A DNA stretch of 64,000 nucleotides, taken from Rhodobiaceae bacterium. Lineage in GTDB: Bacteria; Pseudomonadota; Alphaproteobacteria; Rhizobiales; Tepidamorphaceae. Where the stretch lies: positions 256,326-320,325 of the forward strand of contig JACKJP010000004.1 in assembly GCA_020637895.1 (NCBI GenBank). The letters run 5' to 3'. The notes beneath the pieces are model-generated. The model had not been told where the DNA came from. It was given only the letters and a program-made list of their open reading frames with translations, and ran no database searches. Shown here piece by piece: positions 25,725 through 34,932 of this stretch. Positions within the stretch are counted from its first letter, which is position 1; the number at the start of each line of letters is the position of its first letter. Position numbers and translations under genes: made by a program.

Positions 25725-26978
25725 TCACGCCTGAGCCGGTTCGGCTGTCGCGGCCTTTTTCTTCGGCAGCACCGATTCCGATATCGAGGCGGGCAAGGGC
25801 TTTGTCTTCTCGAAGATGCCGAGCAGCGGCAGGATCAAGAGGAAGAACAGGAAGTAGTAGGCGGTCGCAACGCGGGCGATCAGCACGAGCGAACCCTCAG
25901 GCGGCTGCGATCCGCAATAGCCCAGAACCACGCCGGCGAACACGAACAGCCAGAAGAACACCTTGAACAGCGGCCTGAATGAACCGGAGCGCACGCGCGA
26001 GGTATCCAGCCAGGGCAGGATGAACAGCACCGCAATGGCGCCGAACATCGCGATGACGCCGCCCAGCTTGGAGGGAATCGCGCGCAGGATCGCGTAGAAG
26101 GGCAGGAAGTACCATTCGGGCACGATGTGCGAAGGCGTCACCAGCGGATTGGCCGGGATGTAGTTGTCGGTATGGCCGAGCGCGTTCGGATAGTAGAACA
26201 GCCAGACCGCGAAGAAGATCAGGAAGAGCACGATCGCGAAGCCGTCCTTCACCGTATAGTACGGATGGAAGGGGACCGTATCCTTCGGGCTCTTCGGATC
26301 GATACCCGTCGGGTTGTTGTTGCCCGGCACGTGCAGCGCCCAGATGTGCAGGATGACCACGCCGGCCAGCACGAAGGGCAGCAGGAAGTGCAGCGAGAAG
26401 AAGCGGTTGAGCGTCGGGTTGCCGACGGCGAAACCGCCCCACAGCCACTCCACGATGCCCTTTCCGACGATCGGGATGGCGCTGAACAGGTTGGTGATGA
26501 CGGTCGCGCCCCAGAAGCTCATCTGGCCCCAGGGCAGCACGTAGCCCATGAAGGCGGTTGCCATCATGATCAGGAAGATGAGCACGCCGATGATCCACAA
26601 CACTTCGCGCGGCGCCTTGTAGGAGCCGTAATAGAGGCCGCGAAGCATGTGAATATAGACGGCGATGAAGAACATCGACGCGCCATTGGCGTGCATGTAG
26701 CGGATGAGCCAGCCGTAGTTCACGTCGCGCATGATGTGCTCGACGCTGTTGAACGCCATGTCGACATGCGGGGTGTAGTGCATGGCAAGCACGATGCCCG
26801 ACACGATCTGAACAACGAGGCAGAGCAGCAGGATGCCGCCAAAGGTCCAGAAGTAGTTCAGGTTCTTCGGCGTTGGGAAGTCCATCGCCTGGCCCTTGAG
26901 CATGCTCGGCAGGGGCAACCTGCTGTCCAGCCAGCGCAGGAAGCCGTTCTGGAATTCGTAACTGGAATGTCCGCTCAT
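25725..26978 (-). CDS. petB: Cytochrome b of the bc1 complex
   Basis: This 417-residue full-length (fused b6-IV type) cytochrome b has eight or more transmembrane helices. It holds the heme-ligand histidine pairs, ALHYTPH...HANGASMFF and HFLLPFVLAGVVILHIWALH, the Qo-site segment GYVLPWGQMSFWGATVI, and PEWYFLPFYAILR. It forms the quinol-oxidising core together with petA and petC. The gene is followed without gap by petC. Confidence 0.95.
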   Translation of the reverse strand: MSGHSSYEFQNGFLRWLDSRLPLPSMLKGQAMDFPTPKNLNYFWTFGGILLLCLVVQIVSGIVLAMHYTPHVDMAFNSVEHIMRDVNYGWLIRYMHANGASMFFIAVYIHMLRGLYYGSYKAPREVLWIIGVLIFLIMMATAFMGYVLPWGQMSFWGATVITNLFSAIPIVGKGIVEWLWGGFAVGNPTLNRFFSLHFLLPFVLAGVVILHIWALHVPGNNNPTGIDPKSPKDTVPFHPYYTVKDGFAIVLFLIFFAVWLFYYPNALGHTDNYIPANPLVTPSHIVPEWYFLPFYAILRAIPSKLGGVIAMFGAIAVLFILPWLDTSRVRSGSFRPLFKVFFWLFVFAGVVLGYCGSQPPEGSLVLIARVATAYYFLFFLLILPLLGIFEKTKPLPASISESVLPKKKAATAEPAQA

Positions 26979-27017
26979 CTTGCGCGTGTTCCCCGCTTAA
27001 AACCCTGACCGCTGAGG

Positions 27018-27572
27018 TCAGCCGACCCGCAGGGTCGTATCATTGACGTAACTGTAGATCGGCACATCGAGATTGCGCGGTGCCGGTCCCTTGCGGATGC
27101 GGCCCGCCGTATCGTAGTGCGAGCCGTGGCAGGGGCAGAACCAGCCACCGAAATCGCCCTGCTGGCCGAGCGGCACGCAACCCAGATGCGTGCAGACGCC
27201 GATCATGACGAGCCATTCAGGCTTGATGGCGCGATTCTCGTCGGTTGCGGGCGCATCCGCCGGCAACGCCGCGTTCTCGGCTGTCGGATCGGGCAGCTGG
27301 TCGACCGGGACGGCACGGGCCTCCTCGATCTCCTTGGCCGTGCGATGACGGATGAAGACGGGCTTGCCGCGCCACAGCACGGTGATCGACTGGCCTTCCT
27401 CGACAGCGCCGATATTGACCTCGATCGTCGCCAGCGCCTGGACGCTCGCATCCGGATTCATCTGGTCGATGAACGGCCAGACCGCCGAGGCGGCGCCCAC
27501 GACAGCCGCCGTACCGGTCGCTATGTAGAGAAAATCGCGCCGGGTCGGCTCGCTACTAGCAGCAGTTGCCAC
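27018..27572 (-). CDS. petA: Rieske iron-sulfur subunit of the bc1 complex
   Basis: This 184-residue protein has an N-terminal Tat-type anchor (TRRDFLYIATGTAAVVGAAS) and a [2Fe-2S] domain with both clusters of ligands, CTHLGCVP and CPCHGSHYD, then AGRIRKGPAPRNLDVP. First gene of petABC. The promoter must lie in the 220-bp divergent gap to trmL (27573-27792). Confidence 0.95.
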   Translation of the reverse strand: MATAASSEPTRRDFLYIATGTAAVVGAASAVWPFIDQMNPDASVQALATIEVNIGAVEEGQSITVLWRGKPVFIRHRTAKEIEEARAVPVDQLPDPTAENAALPADAPATDENRAIKPEWLVMIGVCTHLGCVPLGQQGDFGGWFCPCHGSHYDTAGRIRKGPAPRNLDVPIYSYVNDTTLRVG

Positions 27573-27792
27573 GTCCTGTAATCCTTCTCGAACCTTCCAG
27601 ATCCCCGCACAGGTGCTGGCTTCCTGCTGTGATAGCCACGAGAAAGGCCTCAGCGCCCCTGAGCCACAATAGCGCCGTTATTGGCATCGTTGTGACACAA
27701 TGTCCAGACTTGCGCGCCCGCCTCATGTGCGAAATTTTGGCGCAGTCGGGGCCCCGGCAGCCGGCCAAATCCTACATACGCAAGGATGCTTC

Positions 27793-28260
27793 ATGCGACT
27801 GGCGCTTTACCAGCCCGACATTGCACAGAACACCGGTACGATATTGCGCCTGTGCGCATGTTTCGGCGTCGGCGCCGATATCATCGAGCCTGCCGGATTT
27901 GCCTGGTCCGAGGCGCGTTTCCGCCGCGCCGGCATGGACTATATCGACAGCGTCGATCTCACCCGCCATCAGGACTACCGGGCCTTCGATTCGGCCCGCC
28001 GCAGCGCCGGCTCGCGCCTCGTTCTCCTGACCACGGCAGGATCGACGCCCTATCACGTGCATACCTTCCACGCCGACGACTGGCTGATGCTTGGCCGCGA
28101 AAGCGCGGGCGTGCCTGAACAGGTCCACGCCGATGCCGATGTCCGGCTCGTCATCCCCATGGCGCCGGGCATGCGCTCGCTCAACGTCGCCGTCAGTGCC
28201 GGGATCGTCCTTGCCGAGGCGCTGCGGCAGACAAATGCTTTCCCCTCGCAGCCGCGATGA
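27793..28260 (+). CDS. trmL: tRNA (cytidine(34)-2'-O)-methyltransferase
   Basis: This 155-residue SPOUT-fold methyltransferase modifies the wobble base of leucine tRNAs. Motifs: YQPDIAQNTGTILRLCACFG, GMDYIDSVDL, the SAM knot LMLGRESAGVPEQVH, and IPMAPGMRSLNVAVSAGIVLAEALRQ. ATG 27793 gives the normal N-terminus; the frame is open further upstream without homology. It sits next to petABC, as in many alphaproteobacteria. Confidence 0.93.
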   Translation: MRLALYQPDIAQNTGTILRLCACFGVGADIIEPAGFAWSEARFRRAGMDYIDSVDLTRHQDYRAFDSARRSAGSRLVLLTTAGSTPYHVHTFHADDWLMLGRESAGVPEQVHADADVRLVIPMAPGMRSLNVAVSAGIVLAEALRQTNAFPSQPR

Positions 28261-28276
28261 TGTAAGTCACCGTCAC

Positions 28277-28921
28277 ATGAGCTGGCGAAGACCGGACCAC
28301 GACGAACGGAAGCGTGGCTATCACCATGGTAACCTGCGCGAAGCGCTGGTCGATGCGGCCATGGCGCTGATTGGCGAACGCGGACCGGAGGGCGTGACGC
28401 TGGCCGAGGCCGCGCGCATGGCGGGCGTCAGCACCGCTGCTCCCTACCGGCATTTCAAGGATCGAGACGCCCTGATGGCGGAAGTGGCGAAACGCGGTTT
28501 TTCGCGCTTCGCGGACCGCATCCGCGCTGCCCGCCACCCGGATGGCGCAGACGCCGTGGAATCGCTCATGGGGATCGGCCGCGCCTATATCGGCTTTGCC
28601 CGTAGCGAGCCCGCGCTCTATTCGGCCATGTTCGAGGGCGGCGTGTCCCCTGCCACCGACGGCGAATTGCGGCGCGAGGCGGATCGGGCCTTCGAGATAC
28701 TCCTCTCCGCCTGCGAGCGGATCAGGAACACACTGCCGGAGGACACGCGCGCCCCGGCCCTGATGATGGCGCTGCACATATGGTCGCTGTCTCATGGCGT
28801 GGCGTCGCTGTTTGCACGCGGCGACCGCGGCCGCCGGGCCATTCCCGTGCCGCCGGAAGACCTGCTGGAAGCCGGCACGCTGATCTATCTCAGGGGCCTT
28901 GGCTACGAACCGGGGAAATGA
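28277..28921 (+). CDS. TetR/AcrR-family transcriptional regulator
   Basis: This 214-residue regulator has an N-terminal HTH (RGYHHGNLREALVDAAMALIGERG, then VTLAEAARMAGVSTAAPYRHFKDRDAL) and a C-terminal ligand domain of the TetR_C_33-like type (WSLSHGVASLF). The start is 16 bp after trmL. The strong palindrome at 29043-29067 between this gene and the DUF2852 gene is its most likely target, by position. Confidence 0.88.
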   Translation: MSWRRPDHDERKRGYHHGNLREALVDAAMALIGERGPEGVTLAEAARMAGVSTAAPYRHFKDRDALMAEVAKRGFSRFADRIRAARHPDGADAVESLMGIGRAYIGFARSEPALYSAMFEGGVSPATDGELRREADRAFEILLSACERIRNTLPEDTRAPALMMALHIWSLSHGVASLFARGDRGRRAIPVPPEDLLEAGTLIYLRGLGYEPGK

Positions 28922-29028
28922 GACAGCCGACCTTGCCCGCATCCGTTGCCATCCCCATTTCGATGGGACCGGCAGGGATGGCCGCAACGGGCGTCGAAAT
29001 TTTACCGCCCACCTATTGAAAAGACGAG

Positions 29029-29057
29029 TTGCCAGACCACTTATGTAAATGTTACTA
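29029..29057 (+). promoter_or_regulatory. Possible sigma-70 type promoter of the DUF2852 gene
   Basis: TTGCCA (29029-29034) and TTACTA (29052-29057) are spaced by 17 bp. The -35 is good and the -10 only fair. The putative -10 lies within the palindromic operator, so repressor binding would block it. Inference from sequence only. Confidence 0.35.
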
Positions 29058-29067
29058 ACATTAACAC
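29043..29067. promoter_or_regulatory. Palindromic operator, probable TetR-type site
   Basis: AATGTTA-C-TAACATT is a perfect 7-bp inverted repeat with a one-base centre (29048-29062). Extending each arm to 12 bases keeps 10 of 12 matches. It is embedded in AT-rich DNA 38 bp upstream of the DUF2852 ATG and 120 bp after the TetR gene. Size and symmetry suit a TetR dimer. Confidence 0.55.
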
Positions 29068-29104
29068 TGGATTTGAGCCCAAACGGAGGTCTTGGAGACA
29101 CACC

Positions 29105-29497
29105 ATGGAAATGGTCGAGCGGATGAGCGTCGTTGAGAAGATGGACGGCTATGGCAAGGGTGCATGGATCGCCGCGATGATCCTCGGTTTCATCCTGTTC
29201 TGGCCACTCGGTCTGGCGATTTTGTTCTTTTTGATATGGAGCGGACGAATGGGATGCAGAGGCAGGCATAATCACATGCGCGGTCGCTGGCACGGAATGG
29301 GAGCGCATATGCGTTCTTCCGGAAACAGCGCCTTCGACGAATACAAGGCGGAGACGATCCGTCGCCTGGAAGACGAGCAGAAGGCGTTCACGGATTTCCT
29401 CGACCGCCTGCGCAAGTCCAAGGACAAGCAGGAGTTCGACCAGTTCATGGACGAACTGAAGAACGGCAAGGGCGAGGAGCCGCAGCCCGCGGCATAG
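29105..29497 (+). CDS. DUF2852 membrane protein
   Basis: This 130-residue protein starts at ATG 29105 with GGAG upstream. One long hydrophobic segment (WIAAMILGFILFWPLGLAIL, about residues 23-47) is followed by a Gly/Arg/His/Met-rich stretch (RGRHNHMRGRWHGMGAHM) and a charged C-terminal coiled helix (EDEQKAFTDFLDRLRKSK). The His/Met-rich stretch could bind metal, but this is only composition. DUF2852 proteins are widespread in rhizobia, function unknown. Regulated probably through the palindrome at 29043-29067; ended by a terminator at 29546. Confidence 0.82.
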   Translation: MEMVERMSVVEKMDGYGKGAWIAAMILGFILFWPLGLAILFFLIWSGRMGCRGRHNHMRGRWHGMGAHMRSSGNSAFDEYKAETIRRLEDEQKAFTDFLDRLRKSKDKQEFDQFMDELKNGKGEEPQPAA

Positions 29498-29545
29498 CTG
29501 CCGAGATGAAAACAGGGGTCGTTTCTCCTCTGACCCTTGTCCCCC

Positions 29546-29575
29546 AGCCGCCCGGAAACGGGCGGCTTTTTCTTT
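29546..29575 (+). terminator. Rho-independent terminator after the DUF2852 gene
   Basis: AGCCGCCCG-GAAA-CGGGCGGCT forms a 9-bp perfect stem with a GAAA tetraloop and is followed by TTTTCTTT. It lies between the DUF2852 stop and hemF. Confidence 0.88.
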
Positions 29576-29616
29576 ACCGTTGATCGGTTTGGCGTGCTGG
29601 TCTACCGCTTGAGCCC

Positions 29617-30501
29617 ATGACGACGCTTGACCAAAAGAAGGCCGCCGCCAGAGGCTGGTTCGAAACGCTGCGCGATGAGATTTGCGCGGCGTTTGAAAGC
29701 CTTGAAGACAGCCTGCCTGACACAGCCCCCATGGGCACCGCCGGACCGGGCCGGTTTGCCAGAACGCCCTGGCAACGCACCGACGCCTCGGGCGCTCCGG
29801 GCGGCGGCGGCGTCATGAGCATGATGACAGGCCGCGTCTTCGAGAAGGTCGGCGTCCACTGCTCGACCGTGCATGGCAGTTTCTCCGAGGAATTTCGCAA
29901 GCAGATTCAAGGTGCTGACGAAGATCCACGGTTCTGGGCGAGCGGCATTTCCCTGATCGCCCATCCGCACAACCCGAATGTGCCGGCGGTGCACATGAAT
30001 ACGCGCTTCGTCTCCACGACGAAGAGCTGGTTTGGTGGCGGCGCCGATCTGACGCCCGTACTCGATGCCCGGCGTACGCAGGACGATCCCGACACACGCG
30101 ATTTCCACGCCGCAATGGAAGCTGCGTGCGATGCTCACGCCGTCGCCGACTACAGCTACTATCGCAAATGGTGCGACGAATATTTCTACCTGCCGCACCG
30201 CGGCGAACCGCGCGGGATCGGCGGCATCTTTTTCGATCACCTGACAAGCGGCGACTGGGAGGCGGATTTCTCATTCACCCGGGAAGTCGGGCGCGCCTTT
30301 GCGAATATCTATCCCGCCCTCGTCGCGCGCAATTACGAAAAGCCCTGGAGCGACGCCCAGCGCGAGGAACAGCTGGTGCGGCGCGGCCGCTATGTCGAGT
30401 TCAACCTGCTGCATGATCGCGGCACGATCTTCGGACTGAAGACGGGCGGGCATGTTCCCGCTATCCTGTCCTCCATGCCGCCGCTTGTAAGGTGGCCCTG
30501 A
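29617..30501 (+). CDS. hemF: Oxygen-dependent coproporphyrinogen-III oxidase
   Basis: This 294-residue heme-pathway enzyme decarboxylates coproporphyrinogen III using O2. Family motifs: WQRTDASGAPGGGGVMSMM, FWASGISLIAHPHNPNVPAVHMNTR, WFGGGADLTP, HRGEPRGIGGIFFDH, RRGRYVEFNLLHDRGT and SMPPLVRW at the end. Complete and of usual length. Followed 13 bp later by the asparaginase-like gene. Confidence 0.95.
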   Translation: MTTLDQKKAAARGWFETLRDEICAAFESLEDSLPDTAPMGTAGPGRFARTPWQRTDASGAPGGGGVMSMMTGRVFEKVGVHCSTVHGSFSEEFRKQIQGADEDPRFWASGISLIAHPHNPNVPAVHMNTRFVSTTKSWFGGGADLTPVLDARRTQDDPDTRDFHAAMEAACDAHAVADYSYYRKWCDEYFYLPHRGEPRGIGGIFFDHLTSGDWEADFSFTREVGRAFANIYPALVARNYEKPWSDAQREEQLVRRGRYVEFNLLHDRGTIFGLKTGGHVPAILSSMPPLVRWP

Positions 30502-30514
30502 CGAGGTGAGACCG

Positions 30515-31006
30515 ATGAAGCCCGTACGGATCATCGTAACCGGCGGCACGATCGACAAGATCCACGATCCCTTTACCGAAGGGCTCGCCTTCGCACCCGA
30601 CGGCACGACCCAGATTCCTGAAATTCTCACCGACGGGCGCTGCAACTATCCCATCATCCAGCGCCTGTTTCTCAAGGACAGCCTGCATTTTACCGATGAG
30701 GACCGCGACGCGATCGCACGGGTTGCCGCCGCTGCGCCCGAAGAAGCGGTTGTCATCACCCACGGCACCGGCACGATGGGCGAAACTGCGCGCTATCTCG
30801 CCGGTCGCGTCCCCGACCGGACGGTGGTCCTGACCGGTGCGATGCGCCCGTTCTCACTCAGCCGATCCGACGGGCCTTTCAATCTGGGTGGCGCGCTCAT
30901 CGCGGCCCAGACATTGCCGAACGGAATCTACGGGGTGATGAACGGACGTGTGTTTGAGGCCCAAAGCCTGAACAAGAATACCGAATATGGCCGGTTCGAT
31001 ATCTGA
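30515..31006 (+). CDS. Single-domain asparaginase-like protein
   Basis: This 163-residue protein corresponds only to the N-terminal domain of type I/II L-asparaginases. The first catalytic threonine motif is TGGTIDK, and the second is THGTGTMGETA, with Gly where most asparaginases have Asp in HGTDT. The large C-terminal domain that completes the active site across the dimer is absent. The end (NKNTEYGRFDI) looks natural, not truncated, because a short family of this size exists. Activity on asparagine is doubtful; GTG 30506 is an alternative start. Confidence 0.75.
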   Translation: MKPVRIIVTGGTIDKIHDPFTEGLAFAPDGTTQIPEILTDGRCNYPIIQRLFLKDSLHFTDEDRDAIARVAAAAPEEAVVITHGTGTMGETARYLAGRVPDRTVVLTGAMRPFSLSRSDGPFNLGGALIAAQTLPNGIYGVMNGRVFEAQSLNKNTEYGRFDI

Positions 31007-31023
31007 AGCGCCTGCCGGCCCGC

Positions 31024-32247
31024 TCAAATCATGGCGAGCAGTTCTTCCCGGGTCAGCCTGAAGCCGCTTTCCAGCCATGCCTTCTCCAGCCGGGACAACG
31101 CCTCGCCGACCGCAGGGCCCGGCTTGAGCCCTTTCTGCAGCAGGTCGCGCCCTGCTACCGGCAGGACCGGCCGGCGCCATACCTCGGCGTGCTCGACGAG
31201 ATGTGAAAGCCGATGGGCCTCGGATTCGTCTTCGTAGTGGCGTTTTGCCGAGAGCAGACGCAGATTGTCTGCAATGCCGCTCGCCCCGTAGCGGTAGAGT
31301 GCCCTGTCGATCGTTTCCGCATCCGCCTGCATCGCGGCATCGTGCGCCAGCGCGAACCCGCGCAACCGTTCGCGCTCGTCATTCGACAGTTTCAGCCGGT
31401 CCGCCAGCCCGCCGACGACATCGGCGCGCGGCGGCACGATCGACATCAGTCGCAGCATCGCATCGGGCTGCCAGCCGAAAATTCGCTCAGCGACGATCAG
31501 CGGCTCCAGGAAATCGATGCCCCATCGGGACTGTTCGGGAAGCGCTGCATCCATGATGCCCGATACCCTCATCCAGCGCACGGCGATAACCGGCTCGGGT
31601 GCGGCGAACAGCAGTTTCAACTCCTTCCAGACCCGTTCAGCCGAAAGCCGAGCGATTCCAGCCTTGAGTTTGGAAGCAGCCTTGAGGCCGGTCGCGTCCG
31701 GCCGGCCCTTCCCGTAGCGTGCGTGAAACCGGAAGAAGCGCAGGATTCGCAGGTAGTCTTCACGTATCCGCTGTTCGGCATCGCCAATGAACCGCACAGC
31801 GCGCCTGTCGATATCGGCAAGGCCGCCGACCGGATCGTGCAGCCTGCCCGACGCATCGACATAGAGAGCGTTGATCGTGAAATCGCGCCGCATGGCATCC
31901 GCGTTCCAGTCGTTCCCGAAGGCGACGACAGCCCGTCGCCCGTCGGTTTCGACATCCTCGCGCAGTGTCGTGACCTCGAAAGGTGCGCCATCGACGATGA
32001 CGGTCACCGTCCCGTGCTCGACGCCCGTCGGCACCGTGGAAAGGCCGGCCTCGGCGCAGCGTTCCATCACCGCCTGCGGGTGCGCGGTTGTTGCAAGATC
32101 GATATCGCTGACCGGTTCTCCCAGCAGCAGATTTCTGACGGCGCCGCCGACGACGCGGGTCTCGGCTGCGTCGTTGTTCAGCAATTGCATCAACCTGTGC
32201 AGGCCCTCGGACCGGAACTCTTCAAGCGCGATGGTACGGCGAGCCAT
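31024..32247 (-). CDS. cca: CCA tRNA nucleotidyltransferase
   Basis: This 407-residue class II nucleotidyltransferase adds or repairs the 3' CCA of tRNAs. The head has VVGGAVRNLLLGEPVSDIDLATTAHP with the DxD metal residues, then RRDFTINALYVDASG and the RFIGDAEQRIREDYLRILRFFRF nucleotide-selection helix. Usual length. It forms a minus-strand run with the DUF6111, CoA pyrophosphatase and DUF1285 genes upstream, a common rhizobial order. Confidence 0.93.
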   Translation of the reverse strand: MARRTIALEEFRSEGLHRLMQLLNNDAAETRVVGGAVRNLLLGEPVSDIDLATTAHPQAVMERCAEAGLSTVPTGVEHGTVTVIVDGAPFEVTTLREDVETDGRRAVVAFGNDWNADAMRRDFTINALYVDASGRLHDPVGGLADIDRRAVRFIGDAEQRIREDYLRILRFFRFHARYGKGRPDATGLKAASKLKAGIARLSAERVWKELKLLFAAPEPVIAVRWMRVSGIMDAALPEQSRWGIDFLEPLIVAERIFGWQPDAMLRLMSIVPPRADVVGGLADRLKLSNDERERLRGFALAHDAAMQADAETIDRALYRYGASGIADNLRLLSAKRHYEDESEAHRLSHLVEHAEVWRRPVLPVAGRDLLQKGLKPGPAVGEALSRLEKAWLESGFRLTREELLAMI

Positions 32248-32256
32248 GACCGCCTC

Positions 32257-32517
32257 TTATTGCCGGTAGGCAGGCTTGTCGGGAGAAAGTTCGTAAGGAA
32301 CCTGCTCTGCTTCCGGCTGGTAATGCAGGCCCGGGTCCTCCCCGTCGACGGACGCAAACCAGATGAATGCCGCCGTTGTGACGACAAGACCCGCCAGCGA
32401 CAGCCAGAGCCAGGGCCACGAAACTTCCTCGCCCCGGCGCGCCCGCACGGCCAGCACGTAGAAGACCGCGAAAGGCAGCAGGAACAGCGCCAGTTCGATC
32501 AGGATGAAGCGGGCCAT
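32257..32517 (-). CDS. DUF6111 family small membrane protein
   Basis: This 86-residue protein has two hydrophobic helices (FILIELALFLLPFAVFYVLAV and LWLSLAGLVVTTAAFIWFA) and a soluble C-terminal tail that contains HYQPEAEQVPYELSPDKPAYRQ-like residues. Function unknown. Located 6 bp after the CoA pyrophosphatase gene and 9 bp before cca, so all are probably one transcript. Confidence 0.78.
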   Translation of the reverse strand: MARFILIELALFLLPFAVFYVLAVRARRGEEVSWPWLWLSLAGLVVTTAAFIWFASVDGEDPGLHYQPEAEQVPYELSPDKPAYRQ

Positions 32518-32523
32518 GGCCGG

Positions 32524-33198
32524 TTAGTCCGGTTTGTAGAGGCGATTGTACATGTTGCGCAGGATACCCGCGGTCGCCCCCCAGATACACCGCTCCTCAT
32601 ACTGCATGATGTAGAAATGCCGGGATTTGCCTTCCCAGACCCGCGATCCGTGCTTGTGGTTGGCAACGCTCATCAGGAAGGAAAGCGGGACCTCGAACGC
32701 ATCGGTAACCTCGCTCGGATCGAGCGTGAGCCTGTAGTCGGGCCGCACCAGCCCGACCAGCGGCACGATCCTGAAACCGGTGCCGGTCATGTAGAGATCG
32801 AGATAGCCGAGCTTTTTGACCAGCGAAGGATCGAGGCCGATCTCCTCTTCCGCCTCGCGCAACGCCGCGTGCGCGGGCCCCTCGTCCGACGCCTCGATCT
32901 TGCCGCCGGGGAATGCGATCTGGCCGGGATGATTGGGCATATGGTCGGGGCGCTGGGTGAGAATGACGGTCGCCCCTTCGTCGCGCGCCACTACCGGCAC
33001 CAGCACGGCGGCACGGCGGAGAGACATTCCTTTCAGACGTTCGAAGGCATCCGGATTGAGGATATGATCGCCATCGACAAGCGGCACCGTCGGGTCGAGG
33101 TCGCCCGGTGGCGGATCGTCAAGCAGCCGACCGGGAACGCGTTCCACGAAGCGCTTCGGCGAGTAGTCGTCCTGTTTGTCCAGCGGTATGTCGAGCAT
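32524..33198 (-). CDS. CoA pyrophosphatase (Nudix hydrolase)
   Basis: This 224-residue Nudix protein has a complete Nudix box (GGKIEASDEGPAHAALREA then EEEIGL) preceded by the RPDHMPNHPGQIAFPG segment that marks the CoA-hydrolysing UPF0035 subgroup. It should cleave CoA and derivatives to phosphopantetheine and 3',5'-ADP. The start overlaps the DUF1285 stop by 1 bp. Confidence 0.88.
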   Translation of the reverse strand: MLDIPLDKQDDYSPKRFVERVPGRLLDDPPPGDLDPTVPLVDGDHILNPDAFERLKGMSLRRAAVLVPVVARDEGATVILTQRPDHMPNHPGQIAFPGGKIEASDEGPAHAALREAEEEIGLDPSLVKKLGYLDLYMTGTGFRIVPLVGLVRPDYRLTLDPSEVTDAFEVPLSFLMSVANHKHGSRVWEGKSRHFYIMQYEERCIWGATAGILRNMYNRLYKPD

Positions 33199-33818
33199 CA
33201 GTCCTCAGCCCAGATCTCGGCGGCCGGCGCCATCGGAAAGAATGTCCCCGCCGACCAGACGCCGAACATCTCGACTCCCTTTTGCGCCTCTGTGGCGCCA
33301 AGTTCCACCAGATCGTAAAAGATTGCCCGCGACAGCAGAGCCTCAAGACGTCCGCGCACCAGCACATAGGGTTTCAGCCCGCCGGTTTCTTCCTGTTCGA
33401 CAAACCGTAGCGGATGGTCCTCGTCGACGCTGACCACGTCGTCAACGTTCGTGCGCAGACTGATTCGCTGGTCGCGCCCTTTCCCGTCGACCGCCATCTC
33501 CACGGCCACGAATGGCGCGTCCTCTACGGCAATGCCGATTTTTTCCACCGGTGTGACAAGATAGTGACGACCGTCATCGTCATGCCGCAGGACGGTTGAA
33601 AACAGGCGAACAAGACGTTGCCGCTCGATCGGCGTGCCCATATAGAACCACTGCCCGTCGGCGGCTATCCGGATATCGAGTTCCCCGCAATTTTCAGGGT
33701 GCCACAGGTGCACGGGCGGAAGACCGCGACGGCCCTCGACCTCCGCGACCTGCTCCAGATATTTGAGTCCGCGACCAGTCGCCGCAGGCGCAGTCGCCTC
33801 ATTCCGCTCGATTGTCAT
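33198..33818 (-). CDS. DUF1285 domain-containing protein
   Basis: This 206-residue protein of the DUF1285 family has PPVHLWHPENCGELDIRIAA, DGQWFYMGTPIERQRLVRLF, HYLVTPVEKIGI and the C-terminal PYVLVRGRLEALLSRAIFYD. Function is unknown. ATG 33818 has an AGGTG upstream; ATG 33830 adds four residues. The very long open frame further upstream runs antisense to moxR and is rejected. It is divergent from the moxR operon, with the two starts about 100 bp apart. Confidence 0.85.
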   Translation of the reverse strand: MTIERNEATAPAATGRGLKYLEQVAEVEGRRGLPPVHLWHPENCGELDIRIAADGQWFYMGTPIERQRLVRLFSTVLRHDDDGRHYLVTPVEKIGIAVEDAPFVAVEMAVDGKGRDQRISLRTNVDDVVSVDEDHPLRFVEQEETGGLKPYVLVRGRLEALLSRAIFYDLVELGATEAQKGVEMFGVWSAGTFFPMAPAAEIWAED

Positions 33819-33920
33819 CACACCTGCCATAAACTCATCACGTATTTGTGGCCTTCTCGCCTGCCCGTGTCGTGCGATCTGTACTTCCTGCACAAACCCT
33901 GAAGGACATATAGTCGGAAT

Positions 33921-34913
<993 letters not shown>

Positions 34914-34932
34914 GCAACGGAAAGGAACGCAC

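Noticed and set aside
31213..33318. A 701-codon open frame on the plus strand
   Set aside because: It is antisense to cca, DUF6111, the CoA pyrophosphatase and DUF1285, whose products have clear family motifs; long shadow frames are common in GC-rich DNA.
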